From Ruminococcus sp. (lineage in GTDB: Bacteria; Bacillota; Clostridia; Oscillospirales; Ruminococcaceae), in the NCBI GenBank assembly GCA_017484095.1, contig JAFUTU010000032.1, positions 121,833 through 185,832 on the forward strand: a stretch of 64,000 nt of DNA, written 5' to 3'. The notes beneath the pieces are model-generated. The model did no database searches and had not been told where the DNA came from. It worked only from the letters and a program-made list of their open reading frames with translations. Positions within the stretch are counted from its first letter, which is position 1. Each line of letters opens with the position of its first letter. Shown piece after piece: positions 1 to 8,387 of the stretch. The position numbers and the translations under genes were made by a program.

Positions 1-71
1 CTTATCATTATCAGCAGCTGTATCTTAACTATATTGCTGAGACTGTGTCTGTGCTTTTCTTTCTTTGACAT
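1..71 (-). CDS. N-terminal fragment of an unidentified protein, cut by window start
   Basis: The first 23 codons of a gene read leftward off the window. The ATG is at 71-69, seven bases after a strong GGGAGG ribosome binding site. The peptide starts MSKKEKHRHSLSNIVKIQLL and is basic, then turns hydrophobic, as in a membrane protein with a cytoplasmic N-terminus. Too little is present to name a family. A plausible sigma-A promoter lies just upstream (107-135). Confidence 0.6.
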   Translation of the reverse strand, partial: MSKKEKHRHSLSNIVKIQLLIMI

Positions 72-106
72 ATCCTCACCTCCCAATAATAAACACAACT
101 ATACAT

Positions 107-135
107 ATAATAACACATATTTATAAAAAAGTAAA
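107..135 (-). promoter_or_regulatory. Sigma-A type promoter for the leftward partial gene
   Basis: On the minus strand TTTACT (135-130) is followed after 17 bases by TATTAT (112-107), about 35 bases ahead of the ATG at 71. Confidence 0.45.
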
Positions 136-196
136 GTATTTACAAACAAGAAATCTCTGATTTTTATGCTGCATATCATTTTTTTGTCAGCGCGGC

Positions 197-225
197 TTTA
201 CTTTTGATTAAACTTATGATATAAT
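197..225 (+). promoter_or_regulatory. Promoter of the AraC-family gene
   Basis: TTTACT (197-202), a 17-base spacer and a perfect TATAAT (220-225) lie about 65 bases upstream of the AraC-type start codon. Confidence 0.55.
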
Positions 226-289
226 ACTTTGTGTTGAAAGCTGTCCTTTACGGACACGATCCCGTTTCATTATCCTTGGAGGGATAACT

Positions 290-1054
290 ATGTTTGATAT
301 TCGTTCAATGGGCTGCGCCTGCAGGCATGATAAGTCCTTCGTTTTTGACAGGCCAAAGGGCTATGATGGCTATCTTCTGCTGTTTGTGAAAACAAAGGCA
401 GATTTTGTGATCGACGGCAGAACTTATCACTTTGAGCCTAACACATTCCTGATCTATGACAGGCTCACACCGAACTACTATAAAGCCAGTGGTGGCGATT
501 ACATAAACGACTGGATCCAGTTCGATACCACCGAGAACCTTCCTGCGGCAGTGGGCACAAGGTTCAATGAGCCCGTTTACATAGGTGAGAGCGTTGACAT
601 ATCACAGTATTTCAAGCTGATAGCAGAGTGCTATTTCAGAACTAAAAATATGCGTTCCGCAGGCTATCTTATAAAGGCTATGCTCAGCGAGGTGTTCAGT
701 GTGGACGAGCACCGCCCCGAGACTGATACTGCTCATTACCGTGAGCTGACAGCTCTCAGACGGCGTATATATTCCACTCCCGACCGTGACTGGACTATAG
801 AGAATATGGCGGCTCAGCTCAATATCAGCGAGCCCTATCTTCATCTTTTGTATAAAAAAGCATTCGGCATAACCTGCAATCAGGACGTTATAAACAGCCG
901 CATCGAGCAGGCACAGCGATACCTTTCCTATTCGGCAATGACTGTTGAGGAGGTCGCATATGCCTGCGGCTACAGAAATGCAGTGCATTTTTCGCGCCAG
1001 TTCAAGCAGTTTGCAGGCGTCACTCCCTCTGAGTGGAGAAAGAATGAAAACTGA
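290..1054 (+). CDS. AraC/XylS-family transcriptional regulator
   Basis: A 254-residue one-component regulator. Residues about 20-110 look like a cupin-type ligand-binding domain (short beta strands, RTYHFEPNTFLIYD). The last 100 residues are a double helix-turn-helix typical of AraC, with the family signature around VEEVAYACGYRNAVHFSRQFKQ cut here to its core (AYACGY, HFSRQFK) and the GVTPSEWR ending. Start chosen at the ATG behind GGAGGGATAACT. It is followed by its own terminator and then by an ABC exporter pair, so it may control that pair, but nothing in the sequence proves this. Ligand unknown. Confidence 0.9.
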   Translation: MFDIRSMGCACRHDKSFVFDRPKGYDGYLLLFVKTKADFVIDGRTYHFEPNTFLIYDRLTPNYYKASGGDYINDWIQFDTTENLPAAVGTRFNEPVYIGESVDISQYFKLIAECYFRTKNMRSAGYLIKAMLSEVFSVDEHRPETDTAHYRELTALRRRIYSTPDRDWTIENMAAQLNISEPYLHLLYKKAFGITCNQDVINSRIEQAQRYLSYSAMTVEEVAYACGYRNAVHFSRQFKQFAGVTPSEWRKNEN

Positions 1055-1064
1055 ACAGCTTACT

Positions 1065-1105
1065 ATAGGATATGTTAAATTAATTATAACATATCCTATT
1101 TTATT
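1065..1105 (+). terminator. Rho-independent terminator after the AraC gene
   Basis: A 13-bp stem (ATAGGATATGTTA at 1065-1077 with TAACATATCCTAT at 1087-1099) is followed by a T-rich tail. Confidence 0.7.
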
Positions 1106-1121
1106 TGAGAAAAAACCGTGA

Positions 1122-1127
1122 TATAAT
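1122..1127 (+). promoter_or_regulatory. Extended -10 element before the ABC exporter pair
   Basis: TATAAT preceded by TGA forms an extended -10 (TGN-TATAAT). No good -35 is visible at 17 bp, which fits an extended -10 promoter. It lies 34 bp before the ABC gene start. Confidence 0.4.
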
Positions 1128-1160
1128 TACCCGAAGAGCCAAAAAACAGGAGGTGAGAGA

Positions 1161-2945
1161 ATGTTTCAGTTAAGATGGCTGTGGAACAATATGAAGGGCA
1201 GCAGAGCCGCATACATAATGGCGCTCATGCTTTCGATAGTGTGCAACGCTATGTTTATAACCTCGCCCTACTTTCAGTCAAAGATAATCGACACCTTTAT
1301 CTCAAACAAGAATGCTGCCGAAAACCTGAAAACTCAGAGAGGTCTTCTCTGGCTGCTCCTTTTCGGAATGGTAGGCTTCACGCTTCTGAGAACAGCCTTG
1401 CAGTATGCCTGCAATATGTATTATGAAACTGCCTCTCAGGGAATGATCTACAGGGTGAGAACTCACCTTTTCCGTAAGATAGAAAATCAGGATATGGATT
1501 TTTATGACCGCTACCGCACAGGCGACCTTATGACAAGGCTTACAGGTGACCTTGAAATGGTGCGCCATATGGTATCATGGGTAATAAAAGGAACGGTCGA
1601 ATCTATAGCGCTGTTCACAGCTTCGGTGATATACTTCTTCACTATCGACTGGAAAACAGCTCTCTGTATCATAGCTATAACGCCTTCTATATTTGTTGTA
1701 AGAAGAAAGTTTTCCAAAAAGGCACGAGTTGCATACTCCAAGGTCAGAGAGACCTCCTCGGAGCTCAATACGGCAGCACAGGAAAACATCTCGGGCAACC
1801 GTGTTGTAAAAGCCTTTGCGAAAGAGGACTATGAGATCAGAAAGTTTCGTGAGAAGGACGAAGCGTACCGCAGATCCAATATAAGCGCTGCCAGAGTCTG
1901 GCTCAGATATCAGCCTATGATAGACATGGCAGCGGGCTCACTTTCTGTAATACTGCTCCTCTTCGGAGGAATATTTATGATAAAGCAGCAGCTGACAATG
2001 GGGCAGTATGTTGCGATATCGGGTCTTTTATGGGCAGTCAGCAACCCTATGAGAAATATGGGTAACTATGTTAATGACTTTTACCGCTTTATGGCATCCG
2101 CAGGAAAGATCATCGAGATATATTATGAAGCGCCCAAGATCGTTGACCGCAGCGATGCCTTTGAGGATAAGGACAGGCTCAAGGGTGAGATAGAATTCAG
2201 GCACGTTTCATATTCCATAAAAGGCAAGCCGATACTTAAAGACCTTAACTTCAAGATAAATGCAGGTGAGCACGTAGTTATCATGGGCTCAACAGGCAGC
2301 GGAAAGACCTCTCTTATAAATCTTATCCCCAGATTTTATGACTGCACCGAGGGCGAAGTTTTCGTTGACGGAAAAAACGTCCGTATGCATAAGCTCAGAG
2401 AGCTCAGAAAAAACATAAGTATCGCCACTCAGGACGTTCTCCTTTATTCCGATACGATAGATTCAAACATCGCCTTCGGAGACAGTGAACTGGCAGAGGA
2501 GTATGTAAAGCATTGTGCGGAGCTTGCCGCAGCTTCCGAGTTTATCGACAAGCTCCCTGAAAAGTATGAGACCATAGTAGGTGAGAGAGGCGTAGGCCTT
2601 TCGGGAGGTCAGAAGCAGAGGATATCTCTTGCGCGTGCCCTCGCAGTAAGACCTGCCGTCCTTATCCTTGACGATACTACCTCCGCAGTAGATATGGAGA
2701 CCGAGAGCCATATCCAGAAAAGTCTGGATAAAAGGCTTGACTTCCCCTGCACAAAGATCATTATAGCCCAGAGGATATCCTCTTCAAAAAATGCAGATAA
2801 GATAATCATTCTCGAAAACGGCACCATAGCCGATATAGGCACCCATGAGGAGCTCATCTCCCGTGAGGGCTATTATAAGCAGATATATGAGCTGCAAAGC
2901 GGTATCAACTGCGCCGCCGAAGGTGAGGTGAGCGCTGATGGCTAG
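1161..2945 (+). CDS. ABC exporter half-transporter, subunit 1 with degenerate ATPase site
   Basis: 594 residues: an N-terminal six-helix exporter domain (about 1-310) then a nucleotide-binding domain. Walker A is GSTGSGKTS (about 376-384), the signature is LSGGQKQR. The Walker B reads LILDDTTS, with Asp in place of the catalytic Glu (residue 505), and the H-loop reads AQRISS with Gln for His. These two changes are the hallmark of the non-catalytic-site subunit of heterodimeric exporters such as TM287/288 and BmrCD. It overlaps the next gene by 8 bp, so the two are translationally coupled and form the heterodimer. Substrate unknown; drug or peptide export is the usual role. Ribosome binding site AGGAGGTGAGAGA. 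Confidence 0.93.
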   Translation: MFQLRWLWNNMKGSRAAYIMALMLSIVCNAMFITSPYFQSKIIDTFISNKNAAENLKTQRGLLWLLLFGMVGFTLLRTALQYACNMYYETASQGMIYRVRTHLFRKIENQDMDFYDRYRTGDLMTRLTGDLEMVRHMVSWVIKGTVESIALFTASVIYFFTIDWKTALCIIAITPSIFVVRRKFSKKARVAYSKVRETSSELNTAAQENISGNRVVKAFAKEDYEIRKFREKDEAYRRSNISAARVWLRYQPMIDMAAGSLSVILLLFGGIFMIKQQLTMGQYVAISGLLWAVSNPMRNMGNYVNDFYRFMASAGKIIEIYYEAPKIVDRSDAFEDKDRLKGEIEFRHVSYSIKGKPILKDLNFKINAGEHVVIMGSTGSGKTSLINLIPRFYDCTEGEVFVDGKNVRMHKLRELRKNISIATQDVLLYSDTIDSNIAFGDSELAEEYVKHCAELAAASEFIDKLPEKYETIVGERGVGLSGGQKQRISLARALAVRPAVLILDDTTSAVDMETESHIQKSLDKRLDFPCTKIIIAQRISSSKNADKIIILENGTIADIGTHEELISREGYYKQIYELQSGINCAAEGEVSADG

Positions 2946-4707
2946 AAATAAATACGATGTTGATGAACAGCTTGAGACCCCTTTTGACTTCGGTCATCTG
3001 AAGCGTTCGTTCAAGTATATCAAAAAGTACCGTTCCAAGATGATATTGTCGCTGATGATAAGCATACTTGCCGCAATATCAGGTCTTATAGGTCCTCTGA
3101 TAACTCAAAGGGCACTTGACGTTACCATACCCAAAGGCAGGATAGGCGAACTTGCCGTTCTGGCAGTGTTGCTTCTTTTATTCACTGCACTGAGCATTCT
3201 CCTTGGCAATATCAGAGCTAGGATAATGACTGTCGTCGGGCAGGATATCATCTTCGATATCAGAGAGGACCTTTTTGAGCATCTTCAAAAGCTTCCCTTT
3301 ACATATTATGATGACAGACCCCATGGAAAGATACTTATAAGAGTCATCAACTATGTCAATTCCGTCTCCGATATGCTCTCGAACGGTATAATAAACTTCA
3401 TTATGGAGATACTCAATATGATCTTCATACTGATCTTTATGCTTATCGTCGATGTAAGGCTCACTCTGGTAGCTCTTTCGGGTCTGCCACTTTTCATGGC
3501 GCTTATGTTTGCGATAAAAAAGCACCAGAGAAAAGCATGGCAGGACGTATCGAACAAGAGCTCCAATATGAACGCATATCTGCAGGAGAATATCGTTGGT
3601 GCAAGAATAACTCAGGTATTCACCCGTGAGGAGGAGAATGCAGGTATCTATGACAGACTAAACACAAGCTACCGCAAGAGCTGGATGAATGCCGTTAAGT
3701 ATTCAAACCTTGTCTGGCCGACTACAGACAATATCTCAACTCTGGTCAGGGCAGCGATGTTTGCGGTCGGGCTTTTGCTGCTGCCTGCGGGTACGGTGTC
3801 TCTCGGCACTCTTGCAGCAATGACGGGCTATGCTTCACGCTTCTGGCAGCCGATAATGAACCTGTCGAACATAATGAATAACTTCATCAACAACATAGCC
3901 TATCTCGAACGTATCTTTGAGACCCTTGATGAGCCCGTTACCATTACCGATAAGCAGGGCGCACAGGACATCGGCGAGATAAAGGGTCAGGTCTCCTTCA
4001 AAGACGTTACCTTTGCTTATGAGGAAGGCATAAATGTTATAGAGCATCTTTCCTTTGATGTAAAGGCAGGCGAGAGCATTGCCCTTGTCGGCCCGACAGG
4101 CGCAGGCAAATCAACGATAGTGTCGCTTATCTCGCGCTTTTATGATCTTACCGACGGAGTGATAACTGTTGACGGCAAGGATATCTCTGAGGTAACACTG
4201 AGATCGCTGCGCCTGCAAATGGGCATCATGCTTCAGGACAGCTTCATTTTCAGCGGTACGATAATGGACAATATCCGTTACAGCAAGCTGGATGCTTCAA
4301 ACGATGAGGTGGTAAGAGCCGCTAGAACCGTCTGTGCAGACCGCTTTATAAGTGAGATGGAGAACGGCTACGATACAGAGGTAAATGAGCGCGGTTCAAA
4401 GCTTTCAGGCGGTGAAAAGCAGCTTATAAGCTTTGCGAGGACCCTTCTCAGTGACCCGAAAATACTTGTTTTAGATGAGGCTACCTCTTCTATAGATGCA
4501 AAAACAGAAGCCCTTTTGCAGCAGGGCATAGCCGAGCTTTTAAAGGGCAGAACTTCATTTATAATAGCGCACAGGCTTTCAACTATACGTAACTGTGACA
4601 GGATAATGTATATCGACGGCAAGGGTATACTTGAAAGCGGAACTCATGATGAGCTTATGGAAAAAAGAGGTGCTTATTATGAGCTGTATACCTCCCAAAG
4701 CACATAG
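2938..4707 (+). CDS. ABC exporter half-transporter, subunit 2 with canonical ATPase motifs
   Basis: 589 residues: an exporter transmembrane domain (about 20-320) and a nucleotide-binding domain. Walker A is GPTGAGKST (about 385-393), signature LSGGEKQL, Walker B LVLDEATS with the catalytic Glu, and H-loop AHRLST with His. It therefore supplies the competent catalytic residues that the upstream partner lacks. Start is the ATG at 2938, inside the end of the upstream gene. The pair is likely one multidrug-type exporter in the membrane. Confidence 0.94.
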   Translation: MARNKYDVDEQLETPFDFGHLKRSFKYIKKYRSKMILSLMISILAAISGLIGPLITQRALDVTIPKGRIGELAVLAVLLLLFTALSILLGNIRARIMTVVGQDIIFDIREDLFEHLQKLPFTYYDDRPHGKILIRVINYVNSVSDMLSNGIINFIMEILNMIFILIFMLIVDVRLTLVALSGLPLFMALMFAIKKHQRKAWQDVSNKSSNMNAYLQENIVGARITQVFTREEENAGIYDRLNTSYRKSWMNAVKYSNLVWPTTDNISTLVRAAMFAVGLLLLPAGTVSLGTLAAMTGYASRFWQPIMNLSNIMNNFINNIAYLERIFETLDEPVTITDKQGAQDIGEIKGQVSFKDVTFAYEEGINVIEHLSFDVKAGESIALVGPTGAGKSTIVSLISRFYDLTDGVITVDGKDISEVTLRSLRLQMGIMLQDSFIFSGTIMDNIRYSKLDASNDEVVRAARTVCADRFISEMENGYDTEVNERGSKLSGGEKQLISFARTLLSDPKILVLDEATSSIDAKTEALLQQGIAELLKGRTSFIIAHRLSTIRNCDRIMYIDGKGILESGTHDELMEKRGAYYELYTSQST

Positions 4708-4776
4708 GTGCACCAAAACATTAACAAAATATTATATCATCTGTAACGCTGCGTTCACAGAAAACGCTGCTCCTTC

Positions 4777-4805
4777 TTGACAATCGGTAGATAATGGTGT
4801 AGAAT
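4777..4805 (+). promoter_or_regulatory. Strong sigma-A promoter of the corrinoid/ECF operon
   Basis: A perfect TTGACA (4777-4782), a 17-base spacer and TAGAAT (4800-4805). It predicts a 5' leader of about 70 bases before the first surface-protein gene. Confidence 0.75.
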
Positions 4806-4817
4806 AGTAGGTAAGTT

Positions 4818-4863
4818 AGTCCGAGTTTACTAATCATATCGGTTTGATATGAAATGTCGGACT
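4818..4863 (+). promoter_or_regulatory. Nested stem-loop in the operon leader
   Basis: An outer 7-bp stem (AGTCCGA 4818-4824 with TCGGACT 4857-4863) encloses an inner 7-bp hairpin (TCATATC 4834-4840, loop GGTTT, GATATGA 4846-4852). It ends 7 bases before the ribosome binding site GGGAGG, so it could gate translation. No cobalamin-riboswitch core (B12 box) was found in it. Confidence 0.45.
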
Positions 4864-4883
4864 TAAAAGGGAGGAACAGAAAA

Positions 4884-5873
4884 ATGAAAAAGATCACAGC
4901 TTATGCTGCTGCGTTGGCACTTGCTCTCTCGGCAGCTTCGGTAACTGCTTTTGCTGAGGATAGCAGCGGAAGTGTTTACGTAACTATAGCCGATAAGGAC
5001 GGCAAGGTAGCAGTGGTTCAGGAGCAGATAGCTCTGAGCGATACTGACGGAGACGGCGCTCTTACGGTGAGCGATGCGCTTTACCTCGCGCACGAGAAAT
5101 TTTACGATGGCGGTGCAGCTGCCGGCTTTGAGGCAGCAACGGGTGACTGGGGCCTTTCACTGAACAAGCTGTGGGGAACTGCCAACGGCGGAAGCTACGG
5201 CTACTATGTAAATAATAAGTCAGCTTGGAGCTTGGCAGACAAGGTTGAGGACGGAGACTATGTTTACGCATATGTTTATACTGACCTCACCGCATGGTCT
5301 GATTCATACAGCTATTTCGACATAAACAAGGCTGATGCAAAGGCAGGAGAGAAAATATCTGTAACGCTTAAGAGACTTGGCTATGATGCTGAGTGGAACA
5401 CTGTTGAGCTCGCAGTCGAGGGCGCAAAGATAACTGTTGACGGTAAAGCTACCTCGTTTGTTACCGACAAGGACGGCAGGGCAGAGATCACAATAGACGA
5501 TGCAGGAGATCACGTTGTAAGTGCCGTATCGGACAGCCTTGTGCTTGTTCCGCCTGTGCTGAAGGTAAACATAACTGCTGAGAGCACAGACAGCTCATCT
5601 GTGATCGTTTCTGACAGCTCAAGCGAGGAGAGCAGCGATTCTCAGACAGATACGAGCTCAAACAGCTCAAAGGACAGCAGCTCTGCGGCAGATAAGACCA
5701 ATACCACTACTAACACAACAAACAACACTGCGGGCGGCACAGCAGCAGTAGGTGCTCAGGCAGAGACAGCATCGAATGCAGAAACAGGCAGCAGCCCTGT
5801 AGGTCTTATGATAGCAGGTGTGGCAGCGCTCGCAGCTGCAGCTATCGTTAGCGGCAAGAAGAAAAATGACTAA
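4884..5873 (+). CDS. Secreted DUF4430-type surface protein, probable corrinoid-binding
   Basis: 329 residues from the ATG at 4884, chosen over the upstream in-frame ATG because it has GGGAGG and begins a clear signal peptide (MKKITAYAAALALALSAASV..AFA). Mature part: about 28-135 resembles DUF4430, the beta domain of transcobalamins, with a DTDGDGALTVSDAL acidic loop; about 140-230 looks like a beta-sandwich; 235-305 is a Ser/Thr-rich linker; the end is one membrane helix and a KKK tail. It would sit anchored outside the membrane. It overlaps the next gene by 8 bp and heads an operon with a complete ECF transporter, so substrate capture for that transporter is inferred. Confidence 0.75.
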   Translation: MKKITAYAAALALALSAASVTAFAEDSSGSVYVTIADKDGKVAVVQEQIALSDTDGDGALTVSDALYLAHEKFYDGGAAAGFEAATGDWGLSLNKLWGTANGGSYGYYVNNKSAWSLADKVEDGDYVYAYVYTDLTAWSDSYSYFDINKADAKAGEKISVTLKRLGYDAEWNTVELAVEGAKITVDGKATSFVTDKDGRAEITIDDAGDHVVSAVSDSLVLVPPVLKVNITAESTDSSSVIVSDSSSEESSDSQTDTSSNSSKDSSSAADKTNTTTNTTNNTAGGTAAVGAQAETASNAETGSSPVGLMIAGVAALAAAAIVSGKKKND

Positions 5874-7482
5874 AACTTTATTAAGACGTGCGGCAGTATT
5901 TTTCATAAGTATCGTAACAGCAGTCGGGGGCTTTGCGCTCCCGACTTTTGCTGCTTTTTCCGATGATGACATTTCGCAGACCGTAAGCGGCATATATGCT
6001 TACCGCACGGGCGGCTCAGATGCCGATGAACTGCAAAAATATGCCGACAGCGTCCTTTGTGAGGGCGCAGGCACAGACAGCGAATGGTATGCTATGACCT
6101 TGTCGCAAAGCCATGATACAGATCTGTCGGGATATGCGGCTGCACTTGAAAAATACGTCAGTGAGAACGAGGTGCCCTCTGCGTCAACAAGAGAAAAATA
6201 CGCTCTGGCACTGGCTGCGGCAGGCTCTGATAGCCCTTATATAACCGAGGTGCTCTCAAATTCCATAGGTGAGCAGGGAATAATGAGCTATGTGTTCGGC
6301 CTGCATATACTGAATAACGGGTTCGAGGCTGACGGCGTTACCAAAGAGGGCACGGCTGCTGAGATACTGGCGCTGCAGCTTGATGACGGCGGCTGGGCAG
6401 TTATGGGCGAATACGCTGACATAGATGTGACCGCGATGTGCCTTCAGGCGCTGGCTCCTCTTTATGAAGAGAATGATGATGTAAGATCGGCGTGTGACAG
6501 TGCTCTTGCTCTGCTTGGCGAAAAGCAGCAGGATAGCGGCGGCTTTAAAAGCATGGGTGCCGAAAACAGCGAGAGCTCCTCGCAGGTGATATGCGCACTG
6601 TCTGCCTTTGGAATAGACTGTCAGGAGGATGACAGGTTCATAAAAAACGGTAACAGTGCGATAGATGCGCTGATGCAGTACAGGCTAGAAAGCGGTGCCT
6701 TCTGCCATATTATCGGCGATGAGGAGAATGAGACTGCCACAGTTGAGGCTTTGTATGCGCTGGTATCATATCAGAGAATGAAAAACGGGAATACTCCGTT
6801 TTATGTGTTTGACAGCTGCAACGATGAGCTTGCCGCCAAGCCCGAGCAGACCGCTGTGAAATCTGACAGTAAGGCAGAGATATCTTCTGCGGCAGACAGC
6901 GGCGCAAAGAGCTCAGTCGGCTATAAGCCGATAGCAGTGGGTGCAGTCATCCTGCTTGGCGTGATCGTCTCTGCGGTGCTTATATTCACTAAAAAGAGAA
7001 GCCCCAAGAACTTTGCTTTCATAGGCGTGATATGTGCGGCTCTCTGTGCGGTGATAGTTTTCACCGATATCAAGACCGAGAAAGCATATTATGCCGACAG
7101 TTCAAAGGCAGAGGGCAAGGTCATCGGCACGGCCAGCGTTTCCATCCGCTGTGATACTATAGCGGGACAAGGCGGCGTTATCCCTGATGACGGAGCGATA
7201 CTTGAAAAGACCGAGTATGATATCCGTGAGGGAGAAACGGCTTATGATCTGCTGCTGGAAGCGGCAAAGGATAACGGCATCAGGCTGGATACAAAGGGAA
7301 CTAAAAATGTTTATGTCTCGGGGATAGCTCAGATATATGAGTTTGACCACGGAGAGCTTTCGGGCTGGGTCTATCATATAAATTCAGAGAGCGCATCAGT
7401 GGGAAGTGCATCGTATGTTCTTCGGGACGGTGACGATATAGAATGGCTCTATACCTGTGATATAGAAAGAGATCTTAAATAA
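5866..7482 (+). CDS. Membrane-anchored alpha/alpha-toroid plus DUF4430 protein, transcobalamin-like
   Basis: 538 residues from the ATG at 5866, which overlaps the previous stop (aATGACTAA). Order: signal peptide (1-30); helical repeats of the prenyltransferase/terpene-cyclase toroid type (about 35-310, with repeat cores LQLDDGGWAVMG, KQQDSGGFKSMG, YRLESGAFC); a Ser-rich linker; two adjacent membrane helices (about 350-405); and a C-terminal DUF4430 domain (about 415-538). Toroid plus beta domain is the plan of animal intrinsic factor and transcobalamin, which bind cobalamin between the two halves. Here the halves are split by the membrane segments. Corrinoid binding is inferred from architecture and from the adjoining ECF genes. 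Confidence 0.75.
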   Translation: MTKTLLRRAAVFFISIVTAVGGFALPTFAAFSDDDISQTVSGIYAYRTGGSDADELQKYADSVLCEGAGTDSEWYAMTLSQSHDTDLSGYAAALEKYVSENEVPSASTREKYALALAAAGSDSPYITEVLSNSIGEQGIMSYVFGLHILNNGFEADGVTKEGTAAEILALQLDDGGWAVMGEYADIDVTAMCLQALAPLYEENDDVRSACDSALALLGEKQQDSGGFKSMGAENSESSSQVICALSAFGIDCQEDDRFIKNGNSAIDALMQYRLESGAFCHIIGDEENETATVEALYALVSYQRMKNGNTPFYVFDSCNDELAAKPEQTAVKSDSKAEISSAADSGAKSSVGYKPIAVGAVILLGVIVSAVLIFTKKRSPKNFAFIGVICAALCAVIVFTDIKTEKAYYADSSKAEGKVIGTASVSIRCDTIAGQGGVIPDDGAILEKTEYDIREGETAYDLLLEAAKDNGIRLDTKGTKNVYVSGIAQIYEFDHGELSGWVYHINSESASVGSASYVLRDGDDIEWLYTCDIERDLK

Positions 7483-7508
7483 ACAGCGCTGCGAAAGGAG
7501 AGAGTGTT

Positions 7509-8387
7509 ATGAAAAAGCTTGATGATATGCACCCTCTCAGTGTGACGCTGTTTTTCTTATGCGTTACCCTTATACCTATGTTCATACCTTACCCCGTGAT
7601 AACGGCTGTGTCATTTATCGGGGCGGCAGTATATGTTACCGCGCAGGAGGGCAGAGCCTCTGTGAAAACTCATCTGTGGGTGGGGCTTTTGTTTCTGATA
7701 CTTACGCTCGTAAATCCGCTGGTATCTCATAAGGGCACAACTATACTCTTTATGATAAATGACAGCCCTGTAACGCTGGAGGCTTTTCTGTACGGCTTGA
7801 ATTCTGCTGCAGGGCTGTCATCGGTGGTATATTGGTTTGCAGCATTTGCACGCATAATGGACAGTGAAAAGCTGTTGTGTGTGTTCTCCGTCATATCTGC
7901 GAGAGCAGCACTGGTAATGTCCTGTGCGCTCAGGTATATCCCGCTGATACGGGCGCAGTACATAAAGACCAGAACAGCGCAGCGCTCACTTGGCCTATAC
8001 AGTGACGGCAACATAGTAGATAAGATAAGAGGAGATATGAGAGTGTTCTCTGTGGTGATAACATGGGCGCTAGAAAACGGCATAGTTACCGCAGACAGTA
8101 TGGCTGCACGCGGCTGCGGCAGCACAAAAAGAACAGCCTTCACGACACAGAGAGCAGCGGAGTTTGATATTGCCGCAGCAGTTTGTGCGGCAGCTCTCAC
8201 AGGAATATGTGCGGCGGCTTCACTTTGTGACAGGCTTGACATTTCCTTTTATCCAAATATAGTTATGTCGCACAGCTCAGCGCTGGGAGATATCGCTCTG
8301 GCGGCATATTTCATAATGGCGGCAGCGCCGACGATTCTTTCATTGGGGGTGGATATCAGATGGCGATACTTACGGTCGAGAGCCTGA
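7509..8387 (+). CDS. ECF transporter transmembrane component T (CbiQ/EcfT family)
   Basis: 292 residues with about six hydrophobic segments (for example PLSVTLFFLCVTLIPMF, GLSSVVYWFAAFARI). It carries the two EcfT coupling motifs: AARGCGS near residue 200, the Ala-Arg-Gly signature that docks on the ATPases, and a related TAQRSLG segment near 155. It lies 26 bp after the toroid protein with AAAGGAGAG as ribosome binding site, and overlaps the ATPase gene by 28 bp. It forms the scaffold that joins the S component to the ATPases. Confidence 0.88.
   Translation: MKKLDDMHPLSVTLFFLCVTLIPMFIPYPVITAVSFIGAAVYVTAQEGRASVKTHLWVGLLFLILTLVNPLVSHKGTTILFMINDSPVTLEAFLYGLNSAAGLSSVVYWFAAFARIMDSEKLLCVFSVISARAALVMSCALRYIPLIRAQYIKTRTAQRSLGLYSDGNIVDKIRGDMRVFSVVITWALENGIVTADSMAARGCGSTKRTAFTTQRAAEFDIAAAVCAAALTGICAAASLCDRLDISFYPNIVMSHSSALGDIALAAYFIMAAAPTILSLGVDIRWRYLRSRA

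Noticed and set aside
4708..4883. Cobalamin riboswitch before the ECF operon
   Set aside because: Expected from context, but no B12 box or four-way core was found and the leader is only about 70 bases.
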